A stretch of DNA of 64,000 nt from Aptenodytes patagonicus (GCF_965638725.1 NC_134950.1:163036853-163100852); one strand, 5' to 3'. Shown: positions 49,346-60,641, counted from the stretch's first letter. Made by a program: numbers and translations. Notes: generated from the sequence alone by a model not told the origin.

Positions 49346-51553
49346 GGGGGAAATGGTGAGGGAGAGAGAGGGAAATAAAATCTATGAAAGAGGAAAAAAA
49401 GAAATTGGAGCAGGGAACAATTAAAAGGCAATTTAAGCATCTCCTCACAGATACAGGCCATTGTGAATTTGACACTACTGAATAAAGGTAAAGAGTGTTA
49501 GTGCTAAGGAAATAAAAAGATCATAAATACAGTTTTTATACTTATGTATATCTCTGAAGCTCTGCTGATGTACATTGAGCCCCATGTGTGTCCTAAAAAC
49601 ACTGTTGTCTTCTCCACATGCATGTGTCTACAGCGTGAAGGGAATAACCCTAATCCCCCAAAATAACTGAGCCAGCGGCAGAGACACCCCCAGCCCCCAC
49701 GTTGTGGAGACCTGGAGACCATCCCAGGCAGCGCTGGAGAGCAAAGGCAAAGGCACCACCCACTGCTGGGGGGGAGTGCGGAGGTACAGCCCCCAGCACG
49801 GGGATCTGCCATCAGCCTGGCTACAGCCGAATTCACACCAGTTATCACTTGGGCAGCAAAGGCCACCAGCTCGGAGCTGCCGCCTGGGGCTGGAGCCCGT
49901 CTGGGCTCCGGGTTGTGCGAGTGTGACCATAAGGACTAGGAGAGATTCTCCACTGCAAGCTGTAAGGAATGTGTGACCTTGATAGGAGACCAGGGATCCC
50001 TGCACTAACTGCATTTTGCTTCGGCATAGATAAAAATATTAGTTTGAGGTGATGGCAGCATTTGCACCTGGATTTTGTGCTCATCTACTTGGAGTCAAGA
50101 CAAATGAATCCTGGTGGAAGCCAAATCGAGTGGCTTGGCATTTGGCCCCCATGCCTTTGGCTTGGTTGTGTGTCCCAAAAATGAAAAGGCGAGCTGGGTC
50201 ATCATTCCGCTTTTTGATGCACCAGGCTTTGATGATGCCATTTTTATCAGCCACGTGGGTCTGTACCAACGAACGTCATCATTCGTGACTGACTGGCTGC
50301 TCGTGGTGTAAAGTAACACGTGCTCTTCATGCAAGGATCAAAGATGCCTTTTTTCCCCTGAAGACATCTGAGCTCAGCTCATAGGTGCAGTGTTTGCTGC
50401 TGTGCATCCCTTACAGCCGCCTGCAACGGCTTTCTGGCACAGCTGCTGTGTCTGTTGAGCCGATGCCTCTGCAGGAGAGTTTAAGGGGATAAAAAAGTGG
50501 TTTGCCGTAGGGGCAGCACCGCTCCTCTGTCCCTTTGGGCTTCCCAGAGGGAGTTGTCTGACACACCTGACAGCCTCCATCGCAAGCTAAAGCTAGCTTT
50601 CCATATAGTGAGGTTGCTGTGTGCACGGGGTTTTGAGCAGTTACGGTTTGTACTCTTGAGAATGACAAGGGCTACTGCAGTCCATAATTGAGTTCTGCTT
50701 TGCACTAATCCGTGTGCTGTCAGGGCTGTGAGATCAGTCATGAACAGTGTCCTTCTCCATGCAGCCAGAGTTGAGTGCACTCTCAGCGTTGCCCCAGTCC
50801 CACATGGAGACCGTGTAGCGCGAGTGTAGCTTTTCCTCATGTCAATATGAATATATTCATGCTATGAACTAAGCCTATACCACTTTCGCATCCTTGCCTG
50901 GCTGGTTGCAGTGCTGTAAATGATGAATGGCTCTACTGGGGTTATACTGGGGTGTTGTCGGGCAGAGAACGGCAGGGATTACTAATTCCAGATACAAATG
51001 CTGGAGATGAGCAGAATTAATGGAGTACTACATCCTACACTGATCAGGGGAGAGGTGGGAACAGCAACAGGCTTATTGTGCATTTCAATTCTGAACCGTC
51101 TGTACCAATCCCCCAGAATTTGAAACAAGTCATAACCTATTTTTTAGGGATTTTCAAGAAGCATCTTTCATTAAAAGTGCCTGCATGGAAAGGAAATCTA
51201 TTAATCTCTGCTAGGTTTTCCCTCTTGCTGTATGATATGGGCTCCTGATTAATGGGGGCCAGGCTGGAAGGTAGCTAAAGACTTTCTTGCTAGTTTTCCA
51301 TCACTTTGCAGTCTGGATGTTTTCCCTCGTGGCATTGCGGAGGGGAGGAAAGCCCTGACTGCTGCAGGCTCTCAGGTCACAGTCCAATGCTGGGTTTTGC
51401 TGTCTCCTATGTCAGGCTTTGAACTGTCACATGAATAAATAGGTGTAAAATATTAGTGCTTTCATTCAGGAGCAGCTTGTATGTTCTTTGCACGGACATA
51501 GATGACTTCACCAGGGAGGCTGCTGTTTTATCCCTGCACGTTTCCTGCCCCTG
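49346..51553. other. Intergenic, includes candidate conserved block
   Basis: No gene recognised. The part at 50049-50310 stands out as possibly constrained and is listed separately. Confidence 0.55.
50049..50310. promoter_or_regulatory. Possible conserved non-coding block
   Basis: Repeat-free sequence of even composition with recurring GATGATG/CATCATT elements, a CCACGTGG core (50253-50260, near-palindromic E-box) and open frames on both strands (up to 79 codons), none of which I recognise. The absence of stops on both strands together with motif-like texture could mean constraint or chance. Confidence 0.2.
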
Positions 51554-51609
51554 CATCCCATCCCATCCCATCCCATCCCATCCCATCCCATCCCATCCCA
51601 TCCCATCCC
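51554..51609. repeat. Pentanucleotide microsatellite (CCCAT)n, about 11 copies
   Basis: Near-perfect catcc/atccc units over 56 bp. Because the unit is 5 bp, it gives a repeating pentapeptide-like pattern in every frame, and the frames crossing it are artefacts. Confidence 0.97.
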
Positions 51610-52689
51610 TGCAAAAAAGCCTTTTCTTCCCTCACTTATCCATTGAAGAAGATCTTAGGCAGCGGGTATCACAGCGATGAAGCCTCTCTAACCACCACAA
51701 CAGACTTTTCATGAGAGCTCCTCTTCTCCAGCAGCCTTTCCAAAGGATTTGCAATGAATGCAAGGAACCTTGGCAGACACTGGATTTTCACTGCTTTTTT
51801 TATGCAGTGTCTGCCACGTTGAGGCTCTTAGGTCTGATCACAGTACAGCTAACGCAGCAAAAATAAAGCTGCTCCCAAGTCAGACTGACTGACAGACTTG
51901 TCATGATGATAGTACACATATTTGAAATATTATGGCTGTGTTCTTGAAAACCATAGCTAGGGTAAGCTGTCGCCTTGAGTGCATGTGGTATGCTTTGCAG
52001 ACAGCGGATTTGACAGCTGCAAAGATATAGTGTAGGCATCTCCAAAAGCATGATACATTTTTGCTTTGTACACCAAATAATAATAGGATTTGTTATGGAA
52101 AAAAGGCAGGATGAGATGTGAATTTCTAGGTACAAGGGGAAGAGCGTGGTGGGGGATTACAGCGCAGTGGAACTAATAAAAACCTTCAGCCATGCCTCTC
52201 ACTTGAAGGTACATCACTCATTTCTCATGTTGTGCACAGGTCCAGTGACCTGTCACTTGTGGCTTGCTAGGGCTGCTTGGCAAGATCCAAAATAATGTTG
52301 CAAAATGCAGCACTGGTTTGTTGAGCCTGAAGTGTTTCGTTTTTCTCTGTGGGGAAGTTTTTGCTGAATCTTAATGCAGGCTGCAGACAGGGTCCCGCCT
52401 GGATTCCTGGTAAGCATCTCCCAGAGCCTCATTTGCTGCTGAGCCCCCTTGCACGGCTTCTGCAGCATTGCCTGCAGCAACCCAGTGTTGGCATTGCCCT
52501 GCGGTCAACGGCTGCAAACTCCAGCTCCTTTATTAGAGGGTGCCAGAAAAGGCGGATTTGCTTTAGCAGGGTCAGCTATGGCTAGGAAGTCAAGATGTTC
52601 CTCCATTGCTTTCTAGAGAGGAAGCACAGATGGGTCTTAGATTCAGAATAGTTAAAGGGTAGAAGAAACCAATTTCTGGGCTGGAATCC
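51610..52689. other. Intergenic
   Basis: Nothing recognised. Confidence 0.6.
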
Positions 52690-53010
52690 ACTTGCTGGTT
52701 ACCATGTTGGCTGCAGGAAATGGTGGCATTGCTTCTCACTCCTCAGAAAACCACCAAGGCATGTACCCTTCCTTAATTAGTTTGCCTTGGTGGCTAATCA
52801 CCTTTCCCATGAAAAAATTGTGTTCTGTAGTTGATTGGTAATTGTCTGGCTTTAAATTCCAGCCACTGGTTCTGGTTTCATATCCCCTTTCTTCTAAGGA
52901 TTTCCTTCCTTTAAAGGTATTTATGCTCTGTGATCAAACCAGTTTTTGATCTTTTTGATGAAGTCAAACAGATGGAACTTCTCGGTTCTCATACTAGTTA
53001 GGCATCTTTT
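52690..53010 (-). mobile_element. Ancient L3/CR1-type LINE fragment (3' part of RT ORF and 3'UTR)
   Basis: On the minus strand the order of blocks follows L3/CR1 elements: aaaaactggtttgatcacag, then gaaccagtggctggaattta, aagccagacaattaccaatc, a diverged caattttttcatgggaaagg and tgattagccaccaaggcaaa, corresponding to the end of the reverse-transcriptase ORF and its start of 3'UTR. Homology may extend to about 53200. No intact frame remains. It shows that several generations of CR1-clade elements are present. Confidence 0.6.
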
Positions 53011-54375
53011 TCACTTCTCACATGTTTCTGTAGTTTCTTACTAGAACCTCTCCCATCATTAAACATCTGCACAAAAATGTTGCCAGTGAGAACTGCATTC
53101 AGTATTTTAGTTTCCCTACCTAATCTCACGTATACAGGTAAAAATTATCTCTCCGGTCTCATATTTTTCCATCCTTTTGTGAGTCTTTCTTTCCACATTA
53201 TTTAAGAAATATAATGTTGAGCTATTTATTCATTGCAAGTTATAAGTTCATGTCACAGTTGCAGTTTTATAGGATGCAATCACCTATTCTTTAGATTTGC
53301 CCTGATAGCTGTGTTCCAACCTTTATGCATTTAGTTTTATTTTATTTATTTGTGTTTAGATAAAGCAGGTTTTATATAAATAGATACAGCTTGCCAAGAA
53401 ATCCTGACACCTCTGTACGCTATTGCATGGGCTGCTGCTGTTGCGTTCCTCCCTGATTTCTCCTGCTGCAGCCACCCTTCATGTCTCTCCTGAAAATCAT
53501 CTGATCATTTGAATTTATGAGCTGAAAAATACTGGCAACAATCAAGATGCTTTCACAGAGAATAGTTCTTTCTTAAATTACTTTGATAGTGTTCTTTTGG
53601 TGAGCTAATGAGTTTAGCTGATAGAGGTCAATTGAAAGCACTGTAGTTATGCTTTTTTAAGTGTTATCATTACATGGTATGCTCTAACTTCGTTAAAACT
53701 TTGCATAAAAAATGGTACAGCACATTAAATAGATTAAAAACTGTCTGGCTAACCTCAAAAAGTAAGTTAATATTTTCAGTTAGGAATTATCACCCAATTT
53801 TTTCATTTGGCATTATACCTCCGCCCAAGACGTATCTATATATTTATCATAGGATCACAGAGCTACATAAATTGAGGAGAAAATATAAGTGATTGGTGAA
53901 AAATATCCAGATGACACAGCGATTGCTGGCATGATAATAGGGCAGACATATCATTTATATAGCATGATTAATATGATTAATATCATGATCATATTAATCA
54001 TGTTTAATAGCTTTTAATCACTCAATAGCTTGAACATAATTAAAAAGATATTTTAAGGCAGTAAAAGTAAACTTATAATTTTAGGATTAAAGAATGTATA
54101 CCATGGTGACAAAACAAGGGAATGGATCCTGGAAAAGACTGGTTCCCAAAAATGTAAGAGAATTAGTGAAGTCCTCAGTGAATCAGCAGGCAGTGTAAGT
54201 GTTTCAGGTGAGACACAAAAAGAATTTAGGTGCCTGAGTTCAAAATTGCGATTCTGACTGCCCTCCTCAGCAGGTAAGTAGCATTTTGGTAACTTGTAAA
54301 ATTCTTTATTTTTACTTAAAATATGACTGTCCTAGGGTGAGAACAGAAGACTGACTGCGTGAGGCAAAGCATCAC
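53011..54375. other. AT-rich intergenic
   Basis: AT-rich sequence without a recognisable gene. It contains the hairpin at 53963-54002. Confidence 0.6.
53963..54002. repeat. 15-bp perfect inverted repeat (hairpin) with 10-bp loop
   Basis: catgattaatatgat (53963-53977) and its exact reverse complement (53988-54002) flank a 10-bp spacer. The arms are AT-rich and carry TTAAT homeodomain-like cores. No terminal repeats of a MITE or target duplication are evident. Confidence 0.9.
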
Positions 54376-54916
54376 TGTCGTGGTTTAATCTCAGTCGGCA
54401 ACTAAGCACCACGCAGCCGCTCGCTCACTCCCCCCCGGTGGGATGGGGGAGAGAATTGGAAGAGCACAAGTGAGAAAAACTCATGGGTTGAGATAAAAAC
54501 AGTTTAATAATTGAAATAAAATGATAATAATAATAATATGATAACAATAATAATACACAAAGCAAGTGATGCACAGTGCAATTGCTCACCACCCGCCGAC
54601 CGATGCCCAGCCAGTCCCTGAGCAGCGGCCCCCCCGGCCAGCTTCCCCCAGTTTATGTACTGAGCATGACGTCCCATGGTATGGAATGTCCCTCTGGCCA
54701 GTTTGGCTGTGCCCCCTCCCAGCTTCTTGTGCACCTCCAGCCTTCTCAGTCGGTAGAGCATGGGAAGCTGAAAAGTCCTTGGCTGGTGTAAGCATTACCT
54801 AGCAACAACTAAAACATCGGTGTGTTATCAACTTTGTTCTCATCCTAAATCCAAAACACAGCACTGTACCAGCTACTAGGAAGGAAATTAACTCTATCCC
54901 TGCCGAAACCAGGACA
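54376..54916 (-). mobile_element. Solo LTR of an avian endogenous retrovirus (TguLTR5-like)
   Basis: 541 bp with TG...CA ends (minus-strand reading tgtcctggtttcggcagg ... taaaccacgaca), flanked by a perfect 5-bp target-site duplication, atcac (54371-54375 and 54917-54921). It aligns block by block with the plus-strand copy at 60172-60764: tagagttaattt, gctgtgttttggattt, gacgtc.tgctcag, attaaactg, gagataaa. A minus-strand ATTAAA polyadenylation signal is at 54508-54503. The TATA region reads tacataaa here instead of tataaa. An AATAAT-type expansion lies at about 54510-54556. The 5-bp duplication fits ERVL/class III or some class I elements rather than class II. No internal coding region is present. 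The family name is from memory. Confidence 0.88.
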
Positions 54917-57575
54917 ATCACCCAGGCCTGTATCTCATCTCCAGCAGAGATACTTCCAGTGATACTTCCCCAAAATTCTCCCCACTTTGCAGTGATCTGT
55001 GATTTAGGACCTTCCTAAGCCAGAAGGAGTGTCTTTGTGTCAAATGACCCATACAAGGTTCTTCTACCATGCTCATGTCTGTTTGCCCTTGGAAACTTCT
55101 GGTACCTACCACATCCTTTTGCCAACCACAGCTTAATGACTTGCTGCATAAGTAATAACCTCCTTGTAACCTGCTGTCTACTTGTTTCGTTCAACCGGAC
55201 ACAGTTCTTGCATGGGAAGGGTTGTTCTTGCTCCATGTGCCACGCCTACAGACCTCTGCCTTCCCTCTTGCCTGGTGTCTTCTGCAATCCCGATGTTGGG
55301 ATTGAGACAAGTTCCTTCTCAAGGAGCTCCCTCACACAGTGCTCCCCGAGCATCCCTAACCCTCGGGGAACATCTAACTCTAACAGGATGGGGCTCTGCA
55401 CAAAATCAGCAGTAACCGATTTCTTTTGAAACGTGGCTGGGAAAAGGAAGCAGCAGTTGTGCAACACCTTGCTGCTTGGTGAGCGGAGCAGAATATGGAG
55501 CAGCTTAATTTAGTTCCTATCCCAGCCCTTTGACAAAGTGCTCCATGCATTTATATTATGTGGGATGTTGTCTCACTGTATCCTGTTGTGTTTTATGAGA
55601 AGGGACAACCTGCTTGGTTCTTGAAGGCCAAACACTCTCACCTTCAGGGTGATGCTCAGGGCTGCGGACCTTGAGTTGAGTCCTGTGGGCCTTGCGTCAG
55701 GTGCTGGAGGTGAGGGAGGGGGACTGGCCTCTATATGGACAGGTTTAAGTAGCTTAAGTGCATGTAGTGCTTCTGGTGACCTTGGTGAAATGAAAATCAC
55801 TGGCTTGATGCAATGTGCACTTCGGCATTGCTGGAATGACTTCATAAGGTATCAGTTTTGCCAAACCTCATGATTTTGGGCTGTAGCTCTTCCTGTCTCA
55901 TGCAGACAGATCAACAGGCTGTTTGCTCACTGGTGGTGAATTGATGCCTTCCCATGTTCAGACTCAAGGCTGCAAGAGGGCTGTCACGTCCCGTAGCACT
56001 ACCTCCATAGCTCCTCTTGATGCACAGGCTCTCATCTCCTAAAATAAGAAACAGAGAGCAGTTCCTTGCCCTGGACTGAGCCGGGGAAAGTGGAGTCTTT
56101 GTACGAGTAGCCTTTGTACATTGAAAGCTAATTTTTCAATTTGAAATAAATATTGGTGGAGTTAACAACATCATTTAGGGTAATTCCTCTTTTTTGAAAC
56201 CATGACTCTGGGGCCTGCCTGGTCTTACCAACAAGATAATAAATTAAATTAAATTAATTAACAGATAGCAACAAGACATTAATTTCATGTTTTTTGTTCT
56301 TTTGAGCCCATAACTGTTGTTTTACAGATAGCTGTGTATTCACATATAAAATACACAGAGATTAATTAATGATCTTATTGTTATTTACTCTTATCATTAG
56401 CAAAGTAACTGGGAGCCTCTTTCAAACACATGGACTTCGTAGTTCTTGCTGTTGAATACATAGAGTTGGTGGAATTTGCCAACAGCTTGCGGTCTAAGAC
56501 TAAGAAAAACTGACATGCAGATGAGAAAATAAAAAGAAACAGTTTTAGCAAACGCCTAGGTAAAATCAGAGAGCCAGAGCGTACTTACAAATACTGTTCT
56601 CCTTTTGCAGAAGAGTCCTCCATGCCACTTCATTTGCGAAGTCGACTGACATTGCTAAGTAACAATGCTCTGACCCAGCACGTGACTTGCTCCAAACACC
56701 ATGGGTGAAGACACCAGGTGATGATGGCTTTGATATGCAACATTCACAGCTGTGGTACAGAAGAAGTGCAGCATTTCCCCAGGAGAGCCCGTAACTCACT
56801 GTGCTGGGATGAAGCTTGGCCAGCCCATAGCCCAGAGGCACCCGGGAAAATGCTGTGCTCACTTCTGCTTCCCCATCCCATGCCACGTGCTGCTGCAGTG
56901 GCCACATCTCCCACCTGCAACACTGCAACCTTCTCCAAAGGGCAGGACAAAACATCAGGTTCCTCTACATCCACCTCCACTTCCCTGTTGCCTTTCAATT
57001 CCTCTGCTTCTTCCAAGCAAAATTGCAACTTCTCACATTCCTTCCCACAGGCATCATGTACCAGCTCCACCCCGACTCCTTCCCAAAGCACCAACTTCTT
57101 TGGCAAGCTGGGGTTTGTCATGGCCTGTTTGCCATGAGGTTGCTTCTGACGATGAGCTGCTGACCTCCATGCAGTGCCCGGCTGGATCAGCCTCCCCTCT
57201 CACCAACCTGTCTGGTCATTAAACTTGTCTTCAAACCCTGCCACCTCTGATGTGAGGTTATAACATGACTGTAGACACATGAGACTGCAGCCAGGCAAGA
57301 ATCTTCAACCATAGGTCCAGGAACACTGAATTTTCTTACAGCATGTGACAATGGTGGTCACTTACAGCAAAGTCCTGTCTTTTTTTCCATCCCAGCTGAA
57401 ATTTGGGTTGGTCTTTATGCCATCCTCAAGCCCAAACTCCATAGACATCTGTCCTGAAAATGTCAATGCTCAATCTCCTTGGCTGTTATCCATTGTGACT
57501 GTGATCTCTGCATGGTTCTGAGGTTAGATGTCCTCCCGTGGGATGTTGGGAACTGACCCTTACACTGCTTCCTTC

Positions 57576-57633
57576 CTTGATGGGAAGTCCCAACTTGATG
57601 GGAAGTCCCAACTTCCTTGATGGGAAGTTGCAA
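57576..57633. repeat. 18-bp tandem repeat, three copies
   Basis: cttgatgggaagtcccaa at 57576-57593 and 57594-57611. A third, slightly altered copy is at 57616-57633 after a 4-bp insertion. Confidence 0.92.
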
Positions 57634-57847
57634 TCCCATAGATCCCTGCTTCTCCCTCCAGGGAGGGACTCAACTTGCCAAATAACACACCTACACTGAG
57701 GTGTCACCATGTAAGCATTTTCATGAGAGTTAGGTGCCTCAGCTCCCATTTTATTCCATGGAACAAGTCAGCAGACCAAATGTAGGTGTTTATTTGTTCC
57801 AGGGTGGATTGAAAAGCTCTCCAGAGTCGAGGAGAGTGATTAAAGAG

Positions 57848-57906
57848 TCGAAGGCAGTACTGACACATAAACTGTACTCACTCGAGGCAGTACTGACACA
57901 TAAACT
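57848..57906. repeat. Tandem duplication of about 33 bp
   Basis: The 21-bp core ggcagtactgacacataaac(t) occurs at 57853-57873 and 57886-57906, 33 bp apart, with similar tcga sequence before each. Confidence 0.9.
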
Positions 57907-58244
57907 TCAGTGGCTTACTCTGCAGTCTGAGTCCTACCCTGGCTTTGTAAACCCTCCACGATGCCCACAGAGAGAGAATCACACCAGAGGGGGGATTCCT
58001 TGAGGGTTTCTACTTAGCATGGCCAAAAGGGAGTTTGGGATGAGTGCTAGTAGCACCTTCAATAGCAGTGAGGGTGGTTTTGCTGTGAGCACCATGGTAT
58101 GAAAGCAGGGCAGCGGTGCCACTTGCGGTTGACCAGGCTGAGGATGAACTGGAAGTGGACCCCAAACATGAGCAAATGTTCCTGAGGAGACCTTGCAGAA
58201 TGGCTTTCTGGTAACAAGACCTTGTTAAAGGACTTCATTTCTCT

Positions 58245-59226
58245 AGGGTAAATTCAAGGAATTGGTTAGATGGTCGCATCCAGAGGGTAGTGGTCAACAG
58301 CTCAATGTCCAGATGGAGATTGGTGACAGGTGGTGTCCCGCAGGGGTCCATATTGGGACCAGTACTGTTTAATATCTTCATCAATGACATAGACAGTGGG
58401 ATCGAGGGCACCCTCAGCAAGTTTGCAGATGACACCAAGCTGAGTGGTGCAGCTGACACACCAGAGGGACGGGATGCCATCCAGAGGGACCTGGACAAGC
58501 TCAAGAAGTGGGCCCGTGTGAACCTCATGAGGTTTAACAAGGCCAAGTGCAAGGTCCTGCACCTGGGTCGGGGCAAGCCCCAGTATCAATACAGGCTGGG
58601 GGATGAAGGGATTGAGAGCAGCCCTGCCTAGAAGGACTTGGGGGTACTGGTGGATGAAAAGCTGGACATGAGCCAGCACTGTGTGCTCGCAGCCCAGAAG
58701 GCCAATCGTATCCTGGGGCTGCATCAAAAGCAGCGTGGCCAGCAGGTCGAGGGAGGGGATTCTGCCCCTCTACTCTGCTCTGGGGAGACCCCACCTGGAG
58801 TCCTGCGTCCAGCTCTGGAGCCCTCAGCATAAGAAAGACACGGACCTGTTGGAGCGGGTCCAGAAGAGGGCCACAATAATGATCAGGGGGATGGAACACC
58901 TCTTCTCTGAAGAAAGGCTGAGAGAGTTGGGGTTGTCCAGCCTAGAGAAGAGAAGGCTTTGGGGAGACCTTATTGCAGCCTATCAGTACTTCAAGGGGGC
59001 TTCTAAAAAAGATGGTGGCAAGCTATTGAGCAGGGCCTGTTGTGACAGGACAAGGGGGAATGGCTTTAAACTAAAGGGGGGTAGGTTTAGACTAGATCTA
59101 AGGAAGAAATTTTTTACGCTGAGGGTGGTGAAACACTGGCCCAGGTTGCCCAGAGAGGTGGTGGATGCCCCATCCCTGGAAACATTCCAGGTCAGGTTGG
59201 ACGGGGCTCTGAGCAACCTGATCTAG
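58245..59226 (+). pseudogene. Degraded CR1 ORF2 (reverse transcriptase, C-terminal part)
   Basis: The frame runs open from the 5' truncation to the stop at 58631, resumes after it in the same frame until about 58720, then continues in another frame to a stop at 59224-59226. It lacks the endonuclease domain and the N-terminal RT motifs, so it cannot support retrotransposition. It has no role as a host gene that I can see. Confidence 0.9.
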
Positions 59227-59319
59227 TTGAAGATGTCGCTGCCCACGGCAGGGGGGTTGGACTAGATGACCTTTAGAGGTCCCTTCCAACCCAAACTATT
59301 CCATGATTCTATGATTCTA
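58245..59319 (+). mobile_element. CR1 non-LTR retrotransposon, 5'-truncated, with degraded reverse transcriptase ORF
   Basis: About 1.07 kb covering the end of the CR1 ORF2 and its short 3'UTR. The translated sequence shows reverse-transcriptase motifs in order: [26 protein letters not shown] and the catalytic FADDTKL (about 58423-58443), followed by CR1 C-terminal blocks ending in [10 protein letters not shown]. The element ends with the CR1-specific tail ...atgattctatgattcta at 59303-59319. It is 5'-truncated, as most CR1 copies are. It is inactive: an in-frame TAG at 58629-58631 interrupts the ORF, and a frameshift occurs near 58720. The copy is still easily readable, so it is much younger than the L3 and MIR relics nearby. 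Confidence 0.95.
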
Positions 59320-60171
59320 AGGCAATTGACTGCAGTCAACAGCTTCTTCTCAAGCATGCCTGGGAAGCAAGCAAACAGCATTGCTGCTGTGCTAGTTCTG
59401 GCCATCGTTCTTTGTCCTCACCTGCCTACTAGATAAAGCAGCAGTGTCCTTGTAGGTTTAAAATTACAGTAAGTAATGCTGGTGGAGTATATTTTTATTT
59501 CAAGGCAGACAAGAAAATTTATCCTTTTGGACCATTCTCATGGCAAACCACTGCAGTATTTAGGTAGCTCTGATATAGGTTTGGCTGTTAAAAACTAGGC
59601 AGTGAGCAGCACATTCACAGCTCTCATTTCAGTTGACAGCATGTTGGTACAGAACTGCTCCATCAGCAGCTCCTGCAATTTTGCTGCAGTAATGACATGC
59701 CAGCTTAAATTGAAAGGACTATTCACAGCTGAAGCCTCTCGGAGTTGGACTTCCATGGGAAGTTCCATGAACTAATACTGTGGCTAAATCAATCCAGCAC
59801 AAGTCGCTTTGGCTGATGAAGTTATCTTGTGACAAGATTAACTACTGATTAGATTTTGTCAGGACCTGGAAAGAGTGTGATTTGTAGGGTGCATTTTAAA
59901 AACACTGTGCAAAGAATTATGTGTAGGAATCCTGATATTGTTTTAAACCCTTAATTCTCTACTCTTTCCCTTGAAAACCTGTCCTAAGGACTGCACAGTG
60001 AATTGATTAACAGGCCAGCACTTTATTTTTATGCAGTGGTCATAGAAAGGGTAGCATTGGGTTGGTTTCCCAGTTACATCACGCAGGAGACAACTGCATC
60101 AGTGCAGCATGTGTGCAGCAGCCTTGGGGTGCACTCTACCTGTCAGGCAGAGTCATGTGCCTGTAAATCCC
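59320..60171. other. Intergenic between CR1 and LTR
   Basis: Nothing recognised. Confidence 0.6.
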
Positions 60172-60447
60172 TGTGCTGGTTTTGGCTGGGGTAGAGTTAA
60201 TTTTCTTCACAGTAGCTAGTATGGGGCTGTGTTTTGGATTTGTGCTGGAAACAGTGTTGATAACACAGGGATGTTTTCGTTACTGCTGAGCAGTGCTGAC
60301 ACAGAGTCAAGGCCTTTTCTGCTCCTCACCCCACCCCACCAGCGAGCAGGCGGGGGGGGCACAAGAAGCTGGGGGGGGACACAGCCGGGACAGCTGACCC
60401 CAACTGACCCAAGGGATATTCCACACCATATGACGTCCTGCTCAGCA

Positions 60448-60453
60448 TATAAA
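60448..60453 (+). promoter_or_regulatory. LTR TATA box
   Basis: TATAAA in cagcatataaagctgggg, about 276 bp into the plus-strand LTR, just after a TGACGTC CRE-type site (60431-60437). It could still drive transcription to the right. Confidence 0.6.
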
Positions 60454-60635
60454 GCTGGGGGGAAGAAGAAGGAAAGGTGGGATGTTTGGAGCGATGGCGT
60501 TTGTCTTCCCAAGTAAGAGTTACGCGTGATGGAGCCCTGCTTTCCTGGAGGTGGCTGAACACCTGCCTGCCGATGGGAAGGAGTGAATGAATTCCTTGTT
60601 TTGCTTTGCTTGCGCGTGCGGCTTTTGCTTTACCT

Positions 60636-60641
60636 ATTAAA
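60636..60641 (+). terminator. LTR polyadenylation signal ATTAAA
   Basis: Located about 185 bp downstream of the LTR TATA box, consistent with the R/U5 boundary. The other LTR copy has the same motif in the equivalent place. Confidence 0.6.

Larger units (their letters stand above)
54917..58244. other. Intergenic between LTR and CR1
   Basis: No recognised gene. Chance-like frames of 125-156 codons occur on both strands at 56566-57222. Two short tandem repeats lie at 57576-57633 and 57848-57906. An ATTAAA near 57217 following a C-rich stretch could be a transcript end, but nothing else supports one. Confidence 0.55.

Noticed and set aside
51407-51714. Frames with a repeating MGWDG or SHPIP pentapeptide
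   Set aside because: Direct translation of the (CCCAT)n microsatellite.
52751-52793. 11-bp inverted repeat ccaccaaggca/tgccttggtgg around TTAATTAG
   Set aside because: It lies inside the L3/CR1 relic, whose family sequence has similar CCA.GG / CC..GGTGG parts there, so no separate function is needed.
53851-53875. tcataggatcacagagct, resembling a reverse CR1 tail
   Set aside because: Too short, and not followed by the CR1 3'UTR blocks.
56752-57222. 156-codon Pro/Ser/His-rich frame near an ATTAAA
   Set aside because: The C-rich composition explains the openness. The opposite strand is equally open, and no family is recognised.
58302-58899. Minus-strand frames of 113-141 codons
   Set aside because: Antisense shadows of the CR1 reverse-transcriptase ORF.
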